Source: an uncultured Dorea sp. (GTDB lineage Bacteria; Bacillota; Clostridia; Lachnospirales; Lachnospiraceae). Taken from it: 64,000 nt of DNA. A program made the position numbers and the translations under genes. Below are positions 1 through 9,058 of the stretch, piece by piece. The stretch spans positions 13,640 through 77,639 of the forward strand of contig CAJURK010000008.1 in NCBI GenBank assembly GCA_910588745.1. Reading direction: 5' to 3'. Numbering within the stretch: the first letter of the stretch is position 1; each line of letters begins with the position of its first letter. Under the pieces are notes generated by a model that saw only the letters and a program-made list of their open reading frames with translations, had not been told where the DNA came from and did not search any database.

Positions 1-674
1 TCCCGAATTACTTCCGGCACTCGTTTTACTGCAAACTGAAACACTTCCCGGCCGTCCATTTTCATAAATCCTGTGTCTTCTTCCCCGGACTTCCAATGCT
101 TGCCGCTGCAGGAAAGGGCTTCTCCCCTGCTGCCGTCGGAATGCAGAATGCTCTGAAAGCGTTCTCCTTCTCCCGCGTTCAGCACCGCCGCCCCCGCGCC
201 GTCGCCGAACAGGATACAGGTTCCTCTGTCCGTCCAGTCGGTCAGCTTCGACAAGCTCTCGCTTCCGATAATCAGAATAGTCTGGTAAATCCCTGCCGCT
301 ATGTATGCCTGCGCCGTCTGATAAGCTGTCAGAAAACCGCAGCAGGCAGCATTGATATCAAAACATACTGCGTTGACCGCTCCGATTTCTTTCTGCACCT
401 CACAGGCAGCGCAGGGAAGAATCACATTCGATGATATGGTAGCCATAAGAATAAGCTCCACCTGCTCCGCTGAAATCCCTGCATCCGCAAGCGCCTGCTT
501 TGCCGCTTCCGTCGCCATGGATACGGTAGTCTCCTCTGTAATGATACGGCGTTTCGCGATTCCGGTTCTCTCTCTGATCCATTCGTCGCTGGTCTCCACC
601 ATGCGGGATAGCTCTTCGTTGTCCACTACGCGCTTCGGTACACAAAAGCCAGTTCCACATATCCTTCCCGTCAT
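1..674 (-). CDS. fabH: Beta-ketoacyl-ACP synthase III, 5' part (runs off the window)
   Basis: Condenses acetyl-CoA (or a branched acyl-CoA) with malonyl-ACP to start type II fatty acid synthesis in the cytoplasm. About 224 N-terminal residues are present and the gene continues beyond base 1. The reading frame begins MTGRICGTGFCVPKRVVDN, has the WIRERTGIAKRR segment typical of FabH, the nucleophile motif NAACCGF with the catalytic Cys, and the later FGDGAGAAVL segment. The ATG at 672-674 follows AAAGGAG at good spacing. A near-consensus promoter and three FabT-like operators lie just upstream, so this is probably the first gene of a fab operon. The His and Asn of the catalytic triad lie outside the window. 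Confidence 0.92.
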   Translation of the reverse strand, partial: MTGRICGTGFCVPKRVVDNEELSRMVETSDEWIRERTGIAKRRIITEETTVSMATEAAKQALADAGISAEQVELILMATISSNVILPCAACEVQKEIGAVNAVCFDINAACCGFLTAYQTAQAYIAAGIYQTILIIGSESLSKLTDWTDRGTCILFGDGAGAAVLNAGEGERFQSILHSDGSRGEALSCSGKHWKSGEEDTGFMKMDGREVFQFAVKRVPEVIR

Positions 675-696
675 TTTGGTTCTCCTTTTGGTAATT

Positions 697-773
697 ATTT
701 TGATTAACAAACTATTTCAATGCCAAAGTATATAACTAAATCATTTGATTGTCAAGTGTTTTGATTATCAAAA
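697..773. promoter_or_regulatory. Three FabT-like operators
   Basis: Three copies of TTTGATTrnCAA are seen: TTTTGATTAACAAA near 698-711, TTTGATTGTCAA at 744-755, and the perfect 15-bp palindrome TTTTGATTATCAAAA at 759-773. This matches the known MarR-family FabT operator that controls fab genes in streptococci and relatives. One copy overlaps the -35 box, one lies just upstream and one lies in the leader, a layout suited to repression. The regulator gene is not in the window. Confidence 0.7.
727..755 (-). promoter_or_regulatory. Sigma-A promoter of fabH
   Basis: Reading the minus strand, TTGACA (750-755), a 17-bp spacer and TATACT (727-732) form an almost perfect vegetative promoter about 50 bp upstream of the fabH start. 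The -35 hexamer lies inside a FabT-like operator. Confidence 0.8.
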
Positions 774-790
774 TATATATTTATTTTTTC

Positions 791-940
791 TGGTTGCTGT
801 TCACACGTCACCTGCCGGACGCGGGCTGGATCAGAAGCATGTCTCTAAGCAGACGGAGTAACATTCCATGAAAAGCACTCCTGAATTGTCTGCTTAGAGA
901 CATGCTCCTGATCCAACCCACTGTTTACCAAATGACCTGC
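791..940 (+). repeat. Palindromic dispersed repeat, copy 1
   Basis: The element starts near TGGTTGCTGTTCACACG and ends near TTTACCAAATGACCTG. Inside, the arm around 826-872 (TCTCTAAGCAGAC) pairs with the arm 888-917 (GTCTGCTTAGAGA) to give a stem of about 30 bp. The same sequence recurs inverted at 48541-48775, where it is about 75 bp longer, and as a left half at 29052-29100. It has no coding capacity. Function unknown; a MITE-like or structured-RNA element are options. Confidence 0.75.
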
Positions 941-997
941 GAACTATAACTTTTTCTGTGCTAAGTTTCCGCTAGTATCGTAATGAAAGATAAAAAA

Positions 998-1048
998 ATG
1001 CTGTATTTCTACACTGATTTCATAATGAAGTGTAGAAAATACAACATA
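998..1048. other. AT-rich inverted repeat
   Basis: ATGCTGTATTTCTACACT (998-1015) pairs with a near-perfect complement at about 1030-1048 around a short loop. It lies between the dispersed repeat and the 3' end of the 1124-2719 gene. It is not a classical GC-rich terminator, though it may end transcription of that gene. The rest of the 675-1123 gap shows nothing else but the promoter and repeat listed here. Confidence 0.4.
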
Positions 1049-1123
1049 TTTTATCCGCTATAGCTCTTTTAAATAATCATATGCCGCCCGGTATCTTCCC
1101 AATTGAAACAGCAGCTTTCCATA

Positions 1124-2719
1124 TCAATTAAAAAACAGCCGATAACAGAAATACACCATAAGCACCGCCGCCAAACAGGCCGCCTCCATCAGGAGCGTCC
1201 TGCCTCTTTTCTTTGCTGCTTCTTTCTTCAGTTCTTCCGGCTCTTCCAATGCTCCCCAAGGGCTGTATTTCTGCATTTTCAACACGATACCGCGCTTCTC
1301 ATCTTCCCCGATGGAACGTAAGAACTGCCGCCAGTTATCCTCTAAGAGCCGCATTCCTTTTATCAGGTCCGCCTGCATCGTCTGCCCCTTCAAGAGCATC
1401 TGAAAGAACCCGGCCCGGTCTGCATAGGCTTCCTGTCCCCGGTAAGCTTCGTCTGCCTTTTTCTCCACAAATAACCGATAAGCATATTCCAATCCTTCCT
1501 CTATCGCCTTCTGCGGATCTTTCGTTCTTTCATAGGCGTTTGTCGTATAATAATATACCTTATAAATGCCCTTTTGTGAAAGGTAATAATCCACCATCTT
1601 GTTAATCGCATTCCGCAGCGGAGTGGCCATGCCGCTGTTTCTTCCCGCGTTTGCCGCGTAAACCTGCCCTTTTATATTGGTAACCGCAGCGGCAAGTCCT
1701 TTCACCTCGTCATTCTGCGCGCTGATGCCGGAGTTCTTTAGAAGATTGCCGGTTCCGTTTATATGGGCGGCAAACTGATTCGCCGCCGCCAGTTCTCTGC
1801 TTGTAAGCGCCGCCTTTCCTCCTGAAAGCTCCCCGGTTCCTGAACCCTCCGCTGCCGTGCCATTCAGCATCCTGCCTCTCTGGCTCATCTCCAGTTCGCC
1901 TGATTTTCTCTGGGCGTCAAATGCCTGATTCATCTGAACGTTTCTGCCGTCTGCCAGCTTATAGATTCTGCCCTCATTTACCCCGGAATACGCGCCGCCT
2001 TTGTTCTGTCTGGATGACTCCGGCATAAAATAGCGGGAACTTTTAAATGACGCAGTGTTTCCCTGGGCATAGAATCTAGAAGCCGCCCGGCCGGATATAG
2101 ACTCCCCGGTTGTCTGCCTGTATACGCTCGCCTTTACCAGATTCAGCGTATCTGTCTGCCCGGTTTTTTCCAGAAGTTCTTTTAAATCTTTCAGTCCCAT
2201 CTCCATCAAAAGATTCAGCTTCTCCGCAAGGATTCCGTTCAGCCTCTCGGCCTGCGCCGCCTGCTCTTCTCCCATGGTATGGGTCAGAATTGCTTCTAAA
2301 AGCGCTAAGTATAATTTGGATAATTCCTCCAACTGAGCCGACAAAGACTGATCCTTTACCGGCATCCACCGCTGGAATGCCTCCCACAGCTCCTGCATCA
2401 TCTCAAGCGTCCACTTGACCTCTATATTCTCCGGAAGTCTCCCCTCGATTCCAAACCACTTGCTCTGCTTGGACAACTCCGAGGTATCCCTTTTGTCGTC
2501 GTCTTTGTCCCTGTCGTAATCACGCTCCGACTCTCTTTGTGTCCGTTCCTGCTCCAGTTCCTGCCTTGCCCGCGTCACCTGTTTCGCCGTCTCCGCAATC
2601 AGCGCCTGCCCCGCCTCAAGCTCCGCGCTCTTCTTCGCCATTCTGGCGTCCATAACCGCCGCCGCGGCGGATGGTTGCGCCGGACCGGAATTTGTGCCTG
2701 TTTGCTTTACTCCTGACAT
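1124..2719 (-). CDS. Unrecognised 531-aa coiled-coil protein with C-terminal membrane anchor
   Basis: I do not recognise a family. The N terminus is Ala/Pro/Gln-rich and disordered, followed by a charged coiled-coil stretch at about 30-85 (Glu/Arg-rich, with a DRDKDDDKRD run). A Leu-rich helical region spans about 110-200, a Ser/Gly/Asn-rich middle 200-320, and a second helical part 330-500. The end is a basic segment followed by one hydrophobic helix (about 508-528), so it may be a tail-anchored membrane protein. Start chosen at 2719 because GAGG lies 8 nt upstream. It is alone on its transcript. The frame continues for 21 codons past the TGA before the next stop. Function unknown. Confidence 0.75.
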   Translation of the reverse strand: MSGVKQTGTNSGPAQPSAAAAVMDARMAKKSAELEAGQALIAETAKQVTRARQELEQERTQRESERDYDRDKDDDKRDTSELSKQSKWFGIEGRLPENIEVKWTLEMMQELWEAFQRWMPVKDQSLSAQLEELSKLYLALLEAILTHTMGEEQAAQAERLNGILAEKLNLLMEMGLKDLKELLEKTGQTDTLNLVKASVYRQTTGESISGRAASRFYAQGNTASFKSSRYFMPESSRQNKGGAYSGVNEGRIYKLADGRNVQMNQAFDAQRKSGELEMSQRGRMLNGTAAEGSGTGELSGGKAALTSRELAAANQFAAHINGTGNLLKNSGISAQNDEVKGLAAAVTNIKGQVYAANAGRNSGMATPLRNAINKMVDYYLSQKGIYKVYYYTTNAYERTKDPQKAIEEGLEYAYRLFVEKKADEAYRGQEAYADRAGFFQMLLKGQTMQADLIKGMRLLEDNWRQFLRSIGEDEKRGIVLKMQKYSPWGALEEPEELKKEAAKKRGRTLLMEAACLAAVLMVYFCYRLFFN

Positions 2720-2785
2720 CTTGTTCGCCTCGATTTTCTATATAAGAGTCTGTACTCTATACATCATTTTATTTCTTATCTTTTA

Positions 2786-2818
2786 TGCCGCGCACGATTT
2801 CCAAAATCTTCCGCGGCA
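2786..2818 (-). terminator. Possible terminator of glycyl radical operon A
   Basis: TGCCGCG (2786-2792) and CGCGGCA (2812-2818) form a stem that can extend inward through GATTT/AAATC. On the minus strand it follows the kinase stop by about 85 nt, but the following tract is A-rich rather than U-rich, so termination is not certain. The remainder of 2720-2902 holds only a weak palindrome near 2742-2762. Confidence 0.4.
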
Positions 2819-2902
2819 CACTGCTCTTCTATAATTAAATATCGACGGAATCAAATATGTCGTAATACTTTTTTTACAATTTATTATCCGGAAAAGTTCT
2901 GT

Positions 2903-4444
2903 CTAAAAATATCTGGCGACAATCTCCGCCTGCCTTGCATAACCTTCCTTCAGCGCCGGATACAATCTCCGGTAAGTCTCATAATATTCGTCGTAGATCT
3001 TTACATTCTCCGGAATCGGCTCTGTAACCTCTTGAATCCTTAGAATCTCGCCGCACCCTTCCCGGATATCCTTAAAGTACCCGGTAGTTACTGCCGCCAT
3101 AATGGCTCCGGCAGCGCATCCGCTCTCTTCCATATTGGTGGTAATAACCCTGGCATTGTAAATATCCGCCTGGATCTGCCTCCACAACGCGCTCTTTGCC
3201 CCGCCTCCGGCGGCGCGCACTTCATTCACCTGCATCCCCTCTTCCCTGCAGATTTCAATGGTATCCCTCAGAGAAAAGGTCACTCCCTCCATCACGCTCC
3301 TGCACATCGCCTCTAAGCCGTGCCGGTAGGAGAGTCCAAAAAATACAGCCCTCGCATTTTCATCGTTAATCGGCGTTTTATCCCCGTTAAAATAAGGCAG
3401 GAATGTAAGCCCTTCGCTTCCCGGCGCAGCTTTTCCGGCAAGCCCGGTCATATAATCATAGATATCCAGTCCCTTTGCAGCCATTTCCGCCTTCTTATCA
3501 GCGAATAAAGTATCCCTTACCCATTTAAAGGAACCGCCGGATGCCAGAGCCAGACCCAGGAAGCACCACTTGTCCGGTACGGCGTGGCACATGCTCATCA
3601 CCGCCCGCTTCTTCCTATCTACAAAAGGCTTGTCCGTACAGCCAAAGATTACGCCGGATGTGCCGATGGTGGAACCGATAATCCCTTCGCTGACGATTCC
3701 CATGCCGACGCCTCCCGCCGGTTGGTCGCCGGCTCCCGCCGCTACCGGAATACCGGGCTTTAAACCCCAATCCTCTGCCGTGCTTTCCCTTAAATATCCC
3801 GCCGTTTCCTGGGATTCCAGCAGCCTTTCCGGAAGCAGATATGCCGGAATTCCAAGCTTTTCTGCAATCCTGCGCGACCACTTTCTTCCCGGAACATCCA
3901 AAAGAAAAGACAAGGATGCGTCGCTGACTTCCGACGAAATTTCCCCTGTCATGCGAAATCTCAAGTAATCTTTGGGGAACAGTACCGAAGCCGCCTTTTC
4001 AAAATCCTCCGGCTTGTTTTGCTTCAGCCACAAAAGCTTTGGCGCCCAGTAACTATTTAGACAACTGCTGCCGGTTATGGACAACATTTCCTCTTCGCTC
4101 ATCAGCCCTTCGATTTCCCTTACCTGCGGCGTAGACCTCTGATCCAGCCAGATCAAACAGTTTCCAAGAGCTTTCCCGTCCTTACCCATAAGGACGCAGC
4201 CTTGCATCTGACCAGAAAATCCGATTCCTTTAATCTCCTTTCCTACGCCGCTTTTTGCCACCGCCTGCTTTACCGCGCTGCCGCAGGCTTTCCACCAATC
4301 CTCGGGATCCTGCTCTACCCAGCCGGGTCTGGGCGTAATAATATCGCACTCCTCATACCCGATTGCCGCAATCTTCCCCTTTTCGTCAATCACTGCTGCT
4401 TTGATGCCGCTGGTTCCGGCGTCAATTCCCATAAAATATGCCAT
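2903..4444 (-). CDS. FGGY-family carbohydrate kinase, xylulokinase-like (copy A)
   Basis: ATP-dependent sugar or polyol kinase of 513 residues, the usual length of the xylulokinase branch. The N-terminal phosphate-binding loop reads MGIDAGTSGIKAAVID, followed by GFSGQMQG and the substrate/catalytic region with GDQPAGGVG near residue 240, where the Asp is the expected base. The second ATPase lobe has GTSGVIFG and AAGGGAKS. It is the last gene of operon A, 52 bp after the activase, with good Shine-Dalgarno. A copy about 90% identical by eye ends operon B. It likely phosphorylates the imported sugar or the GRE product. The actual substrate cannot be read from the sequence; D-xylulose kinase is the nearest named relative. 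Confidence 0.88.
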   Translation of the reverse strand: MAYFMGIDAGTSGIKAAVIDEKGKIAAIGYEECDIITPRPGWVEQDPEDWWKACGSAVKQAVAKSGVGKEIKGIGFSGQMQGCVLMGKDGKALGNCLIWLDQRSTPQVREIEGLMSEEEMLSITGSSCLNSYWAPKLLWLKQNKPEDFEKAASVLFPKDYLRFRMTGEISSEVSDASLSFLLDVPGRKWSRRIAEKLGIPAYLLPERLLESQETAGYLRESTAEDWGLKPGIPVAAGAGDQPAGGVGMGIVSEGIIGSTIGTSGVIFGCTDKPFVDRKKRAVMSMCHAVPDKWCFLGLALASGGSFKWVRDTLFADKKAEMAAKGLDIYDYMTGLAGKAAPGSEGLTFLPYFNGDKTPINDENARAVFFGLSYRHGLEAMCRSVMEGVTFSLRDTIEICREEGMQVNEVRAAGGGAKSALWRQIQADIYNARVITTNMEESGCAAGAIMAAVTTGYFKDIREGCGEILRIQEVTEPIPENVKIYDEYYETYRRLYPALKEGYARQAEIVARYF

Positions 4445-4496
4445 ATCTTTTTCCTCCTGTTCAAGCCTCCTGCGGGATCCGCAATTTTACTTGCTT

Positions 4497-5387
4497 TCAG
4501 CCGCCTATTTTAACGATTCGTCCCTTTTCTTCCAACAGATTCCGTATCGCGCTGATCTCTTCCTCAGACGGACGGCAGGCGCTGCACTGATACCGGGCGC
4601 GGAGCAGCTTATATTTATTTTCTCCGTAGGTGTGGTAGGGCAGAAGATGAATCTCTTTTACACCTGTACTTACCGCAAATTCCCCCAGCGCGTCCATATT
4701 TTCCAAATCCGCGTTGATCCCCCCCAGCAGCGGTACGCGGTAAATCAACGGAAATCCCCGCTCCCCCGCCCGGCGCGCATTTGCAAGGATCCTATCGTTT
4801 TTCACTCCGGTATAGATGTTATGCTGTTCGGTATCCATATGCTTCAAATCATACAGGATCAGGTCAAACGGCTCAAGCGTCCGTTCCGTTACCTTCCAGT
4901 CCGCATATCCCGTAGTCTCAATTGCAAGATGATACCCCTCTCTTTTTATCTCCCCAGCCAATGCCAGGACAAATTCTGCCTGCATGAGGGGCTCTCCCCC
5001 GGAAATCGTAACCCCGCCTCCTGAGTCCTCATAAAAAGCTTTATCCTTCCTAACCGTCTCCATCACTCTTTCCACCGTCATATCCTCGCCCATACGTTCC
5101 AACGCGGTAGACGGGCAGGCCTTTACGCATGCTCCGCATCCGATACACCTCTCGTCAATCCCCTGCATCCCCGGAACGATGGCATAGCCGCAAGACTGCT
5201 CACAGAGCCCGCAGCCGATGCATTTTCTCTCATCCCAGAGAATTGCCCCGGATATTTTTTGGGATTCCGGATTGGAACACCATCTGCAGCGCATCGGACA
5301 CCCTGTCATAAACACTACGGTTCGGATACCGGGTCCGTCATGGGTGCTGAATCTCTGGATATTGAATATTTTCCCAGTATCACTCAT
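4497..5387 (-). CDS. Glycyl radical enzyme activase (radical SAM), operon A
   Basis: Installs the glycyl radical on the neighbouring GRE using S-adenosylmethionine. The radical SAM motif CPMRCRWCSNPE gives the three Cys of the [4Fe-4S] cluster. It is followed by a ferredoxin-like insert with two CxxCxxC...C cluster sets (CIGCGLCEQSC and CIGCGACVKAC), the hallmark of activases for GRE eliminases rather than pyruvate formate-lyase. GGVTISGGEP follows. 296 residues when begun at MSDTGKIFNIQRFS (5385-5387), which has AAAGGAG 7 nt upstream; the in-frame ATG at 5447 lacks this. It sits between GRE A and kinase A and follows an intercistronic hairpin. Confidence 0.93.
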   Translation of the reverse strand: MSDTGKIFNIQRFSTHDGPGIRTVVFMTGCPMRCRWCSNPESQKISGAILWDERKCIGCGLCEQSCGYAIVPGMQGIDERCIGCGACVKACPSTALERMGEDMTVERVMETVRKDKAFYEDSGGGVTISGGEPLMQAEFVLALAGEIKREGYHLAIETTGYADWKVTERTLEPFDLILYDLKHMDTEQHNIYTGVKNDRILANARRAGERGFPLIYRVPLLGGINADLENMDALGEFAVSTGVKEIHLLPYHTYGENKYKLLRARYQCSACRPSEEEISAIRNLLEEKGRIVKIGG

Positions 5388-5406
5388 TCTTTTCTCCTTT
5401 ATAACA

Positions 5407-5454
5407 GAGGGCTGTCGGGAAATGCAGTTCTTATCATTTTCCGACAACCCCCTC
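5407..5454 (-). other. Intercistronic stem-loop between GRE A and its activase
   Basis: GAGGGCTGTCGGGAAATG (5407-5424) pairs with CATTTTCCGACAACCCCCTC at 5435-5454. There is no U tract on the minus strand, and the activase Shine-Dalgarno follows directly. It is likely an mRNA processing or stabilising structure that sets a high GRE to activase ratio, or a partial terminator. Confidence 0.6.
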
Positions 5455-5486
5455 GTGTCTATCTATTCCTGATCTTCCGGCGCATA

Positions 5487-7949
5487 TTAAAGCACATGCT
5501 CAGTTCTTGCGATGATATCTTCCTGTACCTGCGGGCAGAGGGTTACGAAATAACTGCTGAACCCTGCCACACGCACAATCAGGTCTTTGTACTTCTCAGG
5601 CTCTGCCTTTGCCTCCTGCAAGGTTTCCGCCGACACAATGTTGAACTGAATCTGCATCCCTTTCTTTGCAAACAATGTTGTAATCAGGGATACCCAGTTG
5701 TCCAGCCCCTCCTCCGTATCTACCGAGGTCGGCGTAATCTTCACATTAAACAACTGACCGCCCGGCATCAGCACATTCGGTAGTTTCGCATAGGAGTTCA
5801 AAAGCGCCGTCGGCCCTTCCTTATCCGTACCCCGGAACGCAGAGGTTCCCTCCGTAATCGGCTCTCCGCTCTTTCTTCCGTCCGCTGTTGCCCCAACGCA
5901 TTCGCCGTTCCCTACATTTGCCGAAACCGTCGCTGTTGACGGGATGAAATGTCCGCCTACCGGCCCTTTCCCGTACCGGGTATTTACATACTGGCGTTCT
6001 TCCTCTGCAAAATAGCGCATAATATCCGCCGCAATTCCATCGGCCATATCGTCGTCATTCCCGAATTTGCTGTCTGCATTCACCAGAATCTGACGGATAA
6101 CTTCCCCGCTTGGCGCAGTCTCCGTATCTTCAAAGTTCGTGTTCAGCGCGTGCATGAGCTGTTTTGCTGAAATCACCTTGTCGTCAAATACTACCTTTTT
6201 AATCGTTGCCAGCGCATTTGCCGCCGAGATAACGCCTACGTTCTGGCCTCCGGTATTATCGTATTTGGCGCCGCCCTGTTTGATTTCCTTTCCCCGTCCG
6301 ATACAATCCTCTACCACGGAAGACAGGAATGGGTTCGGCGTCATCTCGCCCCAGGAGGTATCCACCACATTGCCGCATATAACATGCATTCTCTGGAAAT
6401 ATCTTAACTGCTGCCGGAAACATTCCATAAACTCATCAAAGGTTTTACACTGGCTTAGATCCTTCTCCTGCGGCTGGCAGGTAATTCCCGTCCGCGGATC
6501 CTTGCCTCCGTTGACAGCCAATTCTACCCATTTTGCAAAATTCGGAAATCCTGCGCCGTACCGTCCGCCGCCGCAGCCCTGTACGGCCGGTTCCACGCAT
6601 CCGACCATCCCGTAATCCACGGCGTCGTCATATGTATAACCAATATTCAACATAGACGGGATAATCACTTCGTCGTTAAAAAATGCCGGCATGCTTCCCA
6701 CTTTACGGATTACCTTTACCGCTTCTTTGATAAATTTCCTGTCTGTTCCCTGGTACAGGCGCACCGTCATAGACGGCTGGATCATTTTCAGCTTTTTCGT
6801 ACATGCCAGCGCCATGTAGGACAGTTCGTTGACCGCATCCCTGCCGTCCCGCGTCTGCCCGCCAAGGGTCATGTTCTGGAACAGCGGATTGCCGACAAAA
6901 GTGACGGTATTCGGCCAGTCTCTCAGTTTGGACAGCTCATTGACCTTCAGCCACATGCAGCACATAATCTCAAATGCTTTTTCGACGCTGAGCCTGCCGC
7001 TTTCGATATCCCTGATAAAGAACGGATACAAATACTGGTCAATACGGCCAAAAGAAATGGAATGACCGTTGCTCTCAATCTGAATGGAAAAATTCACGAA
7101 AAGCATCGTCTGACAAGCTTCCTGAAACGTACGCGCCGGCTGGGCTGGTACCCGGGAGCAAATCTCAATCATTTCTGTAAGCTCCGCCCTTCTTGCCGCA
7201 TCCTGTTCCTTTTCCTTCAATTCCTCTAATTTTTCTACATACCTGGCCGCGAACTTCAGCACGGCTTTATCCGCAATAATCGCCGCTTTCAGGAACGGAA
7301 TCTTTTCAATGTCCTCCGGAAGAGCCGGATCTAAGGATGCAAGCACTTCTTCTGCCTGTTTGATAACCGCCTGCAGCCCTTCTCGGATCACCCGTCTGTA
7401 ATCTGCGATAATATGTCCGTCTCCTCCCGTCATGATCCAGTCCTCGTCTGACCCCCGCACTTCCTGACATGCAATTTTTGCTTCTTCCGGCAGCAAGAGC
7501 TTTACCCTGTCCTCATGAGTCTTTCCTTTCCAGTAAGGAATCACCTCTTCCAGGAGAATCCGGCGCGTTTCCTCGTCAATCTGGTAAGCGTCCCCCGGCC
7601 TGTCCGGAAAATAGTAAGGATCCCCGTTCAGCTCTTTTTCAACCCAGTCCACAGCAAATTCCGGGAAAATCGGCGCGGAACGCGGGACGGAGCCCAAATT
7701 TCCAACCAGAAGTCCGCCGTCGTTTACATAGATCGTCATCTCGCTTAAAATCTTATCAAAGGCTTTTGCCCTTCTAAGTATCTGGGGTTCCCCTTCCGTT
7801 TCTTTATAGGACTCTGTAATCAGCACTCCTCTTTCCGCACAAATCGACGGTTCCACCGCAAAATACTGTTCGCGCAGCTTTTGTATCCGAGCAGGCATCG
7901 GCGTCGCGTCCTCTAACAGCCCCAGGCATTGCATCATTAAATCCTTCAT
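5487..7949 (-). CDS. Glycyl radical enzyme A (eliminase/dehydratase type)
   Basis: 820-residue glycyl radical enzyme. The thiyl Cys is Cys451 in GCVEP, with Glu two residues on, as in GRE dehydratases and C-X lyases, and unlike the CC pair of pyruvate formate-lyase. The glycyl loop near the C terminus is RVAGFSSYF with the radical on Gly796. The segment SNGHSISFGRIDQYLYPFF is shared with choline lyase and glycerol/propanediol dehydratase relatives, but the residues after GCVEP (AVQGCGGGRYGAG) differ from the PQ...TEGW pattern I know there. Downstream of an RbsB-type binding protein and upstream of activase and FGGY kinase, so the substrate is probably a sugar, polyol or anhydrosugar. Acts anaerobically in the cytoplasm. 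The exact reaction is unknown. Confidence 0.93.
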   Translation of the reverse strand: MKDLMMQCLGLLEDATPMPARIQKLREQYFAVEPSICAERGVLITESYKETEGEPQILRRAKAFDKILSEMTIYVNDGGLLVGNLGSVPRSAPIFPEFAVDWVEKELNGDPYYFPDRPGDAYQIDEETRRILLEEVIPYWKGKTHEDRVKLLLPEEAKIACQEVRGSDEDWIMTGGDGHIIADYRRVIREGLQAVIKQAEEVLASLDPALPEDIEKIPFLKAAIIADKAVLKFAARYVEKLEELKEKEQDAARRAELTEMIEICSRVPAQPARTFQEACQTMLFVNFSIQIESNGHSISFGRIDQYLYPFFIRDIESGRLSVEKAFEIMCCMWLKVNELSKLRDWPNTVTFVGNPLFQNMTLGGQTRDGRDAVNELSYMALACTKKLKMIQPSMTVRLYQGTDRKFIKEAVKVIRKVGSMPAFFNDEVIIPSMLNIGYTYDDAVDYGMVGCVEPAVQGCGGGRYGAGFPNFAKWVELAVNGGKDPRTGITCQPQEKDLSQCKTFDEFMECFRQQLRYFQRMHVICGNVVDTSWGEMTPNPFLSSVVEDCIGRGKEIKQGGAKYDNTGGQNVGVISAANALATIKKVVFDDKVISAKQLMHALNTNFEDTETAPSGEVIRQILVNADSKFGNDDDMADGIAADIMRYFAEEERQYVNTRYGKGPVGGHFIPSTATVSANVGNGECVGATADGRKSGEPITEGTSAFRGTDKEGPTALLNSYAKLPNVLMPGGQLFNVKITPTSVDTEEGLDNWVSLITTLFAKKGMQIQFNIVSAETLQEAKAEPEKYKDLIVRVAGFSSYFVTLCPQVQEDIIARTEHVL

Positions 7950-7979
7950 AATCTCTTCTCTCCTCGCGTGCCTTATCGT

Positions 7980-8957
7980 TTACTTATAATCTCCAACATT
8001 GTCGCTGGTCACCAGTTCAAACGGCACATCATACCAATCGTCCACCTTTTCTCCCTTTGCAGCCTGTACTGCAACGTCAATGGCCGTCTCCGACTGTGCC
8101 TTTGCATTCTGGAATACGGTGCAGAGCAGCCCGCCTTCTTCTACTGACTTCAATGCGTCCGCAATCGCGTCGATTCCTACTACCGGGATATCTTTCTGCT
8201 TGCCGGCCGCCGCAATGGCATTGTATGCTCCGATTGCCATTTCGTCATTCTGAGCAACTACTGCGTTAATTGTCTTGCCTGTCTGCAGCCAGTTCTCCAT
8301 CAGGGTCATAGCCTCTGCACGATCCCAATTGGCGCTTTCTTCGTAAATAACGTTGATATCCGGATACTTGTCAAGAATGTTCTGGATTCCCTGGCTTCTG
8401 TCAGCCTGCGCAGAGATACCGGTAGGTCCTAAAATCACCGCAATATCGCCTTTGCCGTCAATGGCGTCCGCCACCATCTGCATCTCAATTTCGCCGGCTT
8501 CCACATCGTTAGAGCCAACAAATGCCGTTGCGGAACTTAAGTCTGATAGCTGGGTGCAGACTACTACGATCGGAATGCCCGCTTCAGCCGCCTTCTGTGC
8601 GCATGGTATGCATCCGTCCTTATCGTACGGATTCAGCACAATTGCGTCCACGCCCTGGGTAATGAAATTCTCGACCTGTGATACCTGATTGTCTGCATCG
8701 CCCTGTCCGTCTGCCGACACATACTGATAACCCTTCTCTTCACAGTAAGCTTCCGCCACCTCTGCAAGCTGCATGATGTACTCATTTGCCAGATCCTGCC
8801 AGGTGCAGGCTACGGTAATCTGATCCTTGTCTCCGGCTTCTTCCTTTGTCGTGCTTTCTCCTTCGGTCTTTTCCTCCGTACCGGACGAACCGCACCCGGC
8901 CAATAAGCCAAATACCATTATTGCCGACAACAACCCTGCTAAACATCTCTTTTTCAT
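7980..8957 (-). CDS. Sugar ABC importer substrate-binding lipoprotein (RbsB type), operon A
   Basis: 325-residue extracellular lipoprotein. The signal peptide MKKRCLAGLLSAIMVFGLLAGC ends in the lipobox LAGC. A Glu/Thr linker precedes a type I periplasmic-binding-protein fold with DNQVSQVENFITQGVDAIVL, GSNDVEAGE and VVGIDAIADAL, as in ribose-, galactose- and polyol-binding proteins. Start at 8955-8957, after AAGGAG; the in-frame upstream ATG at 9062 would bury the signal peptide. It is third in operon A after the ATPase and permease and feeds the GRE. Ligand unknown. Confidence 0.92.
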   Translation of the reverse strand: MKKRCLAGLLSAIMVFGLLAGCGSSGTEEKTEGESTTKEEAGDKDQITVACTWQDLANEYIMQLAEVAEAYCEEKGYQYVSADGQGDADNQVSQVENFITQGVDAIVLNPYDKDGCIPCAQKAAEAGIPIVVVCTQLSDLSSATAFVGSNDVEAGEIEMQMVADAIDGKGDIAVILGPTGISAQADRSQGIQNILDKYPDINVIYEESANWDRAEAMTLMENWLQTGKTINAVVAQNDEMAIGAYNAIAAAGKQKDIPVVGIDAIADALKSVEEGGLLCTVFQNAKAQSETAIDVAVQAAKGEKVDDWYDVPFELVTSDNVGDYK

Positions 8958-9058
8958 ACTTCTTTCTCCTTTTCTTTTTTTATTATGATCTGCTTTCTTT
9001 GCAGTATCATTCATTCTTATCCGCCCTGTATCTATCTTTTCACATTTCTGTCTCCACA

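Noticed and set aside
5487..7949. Pyruvate formate-lyase
   Set aside because: The active-site pair is Cys-Val-Glu rather than Cys-Cys, and the activases carry two extra ferredoxin clusters, so these are eliminase-type GREs.
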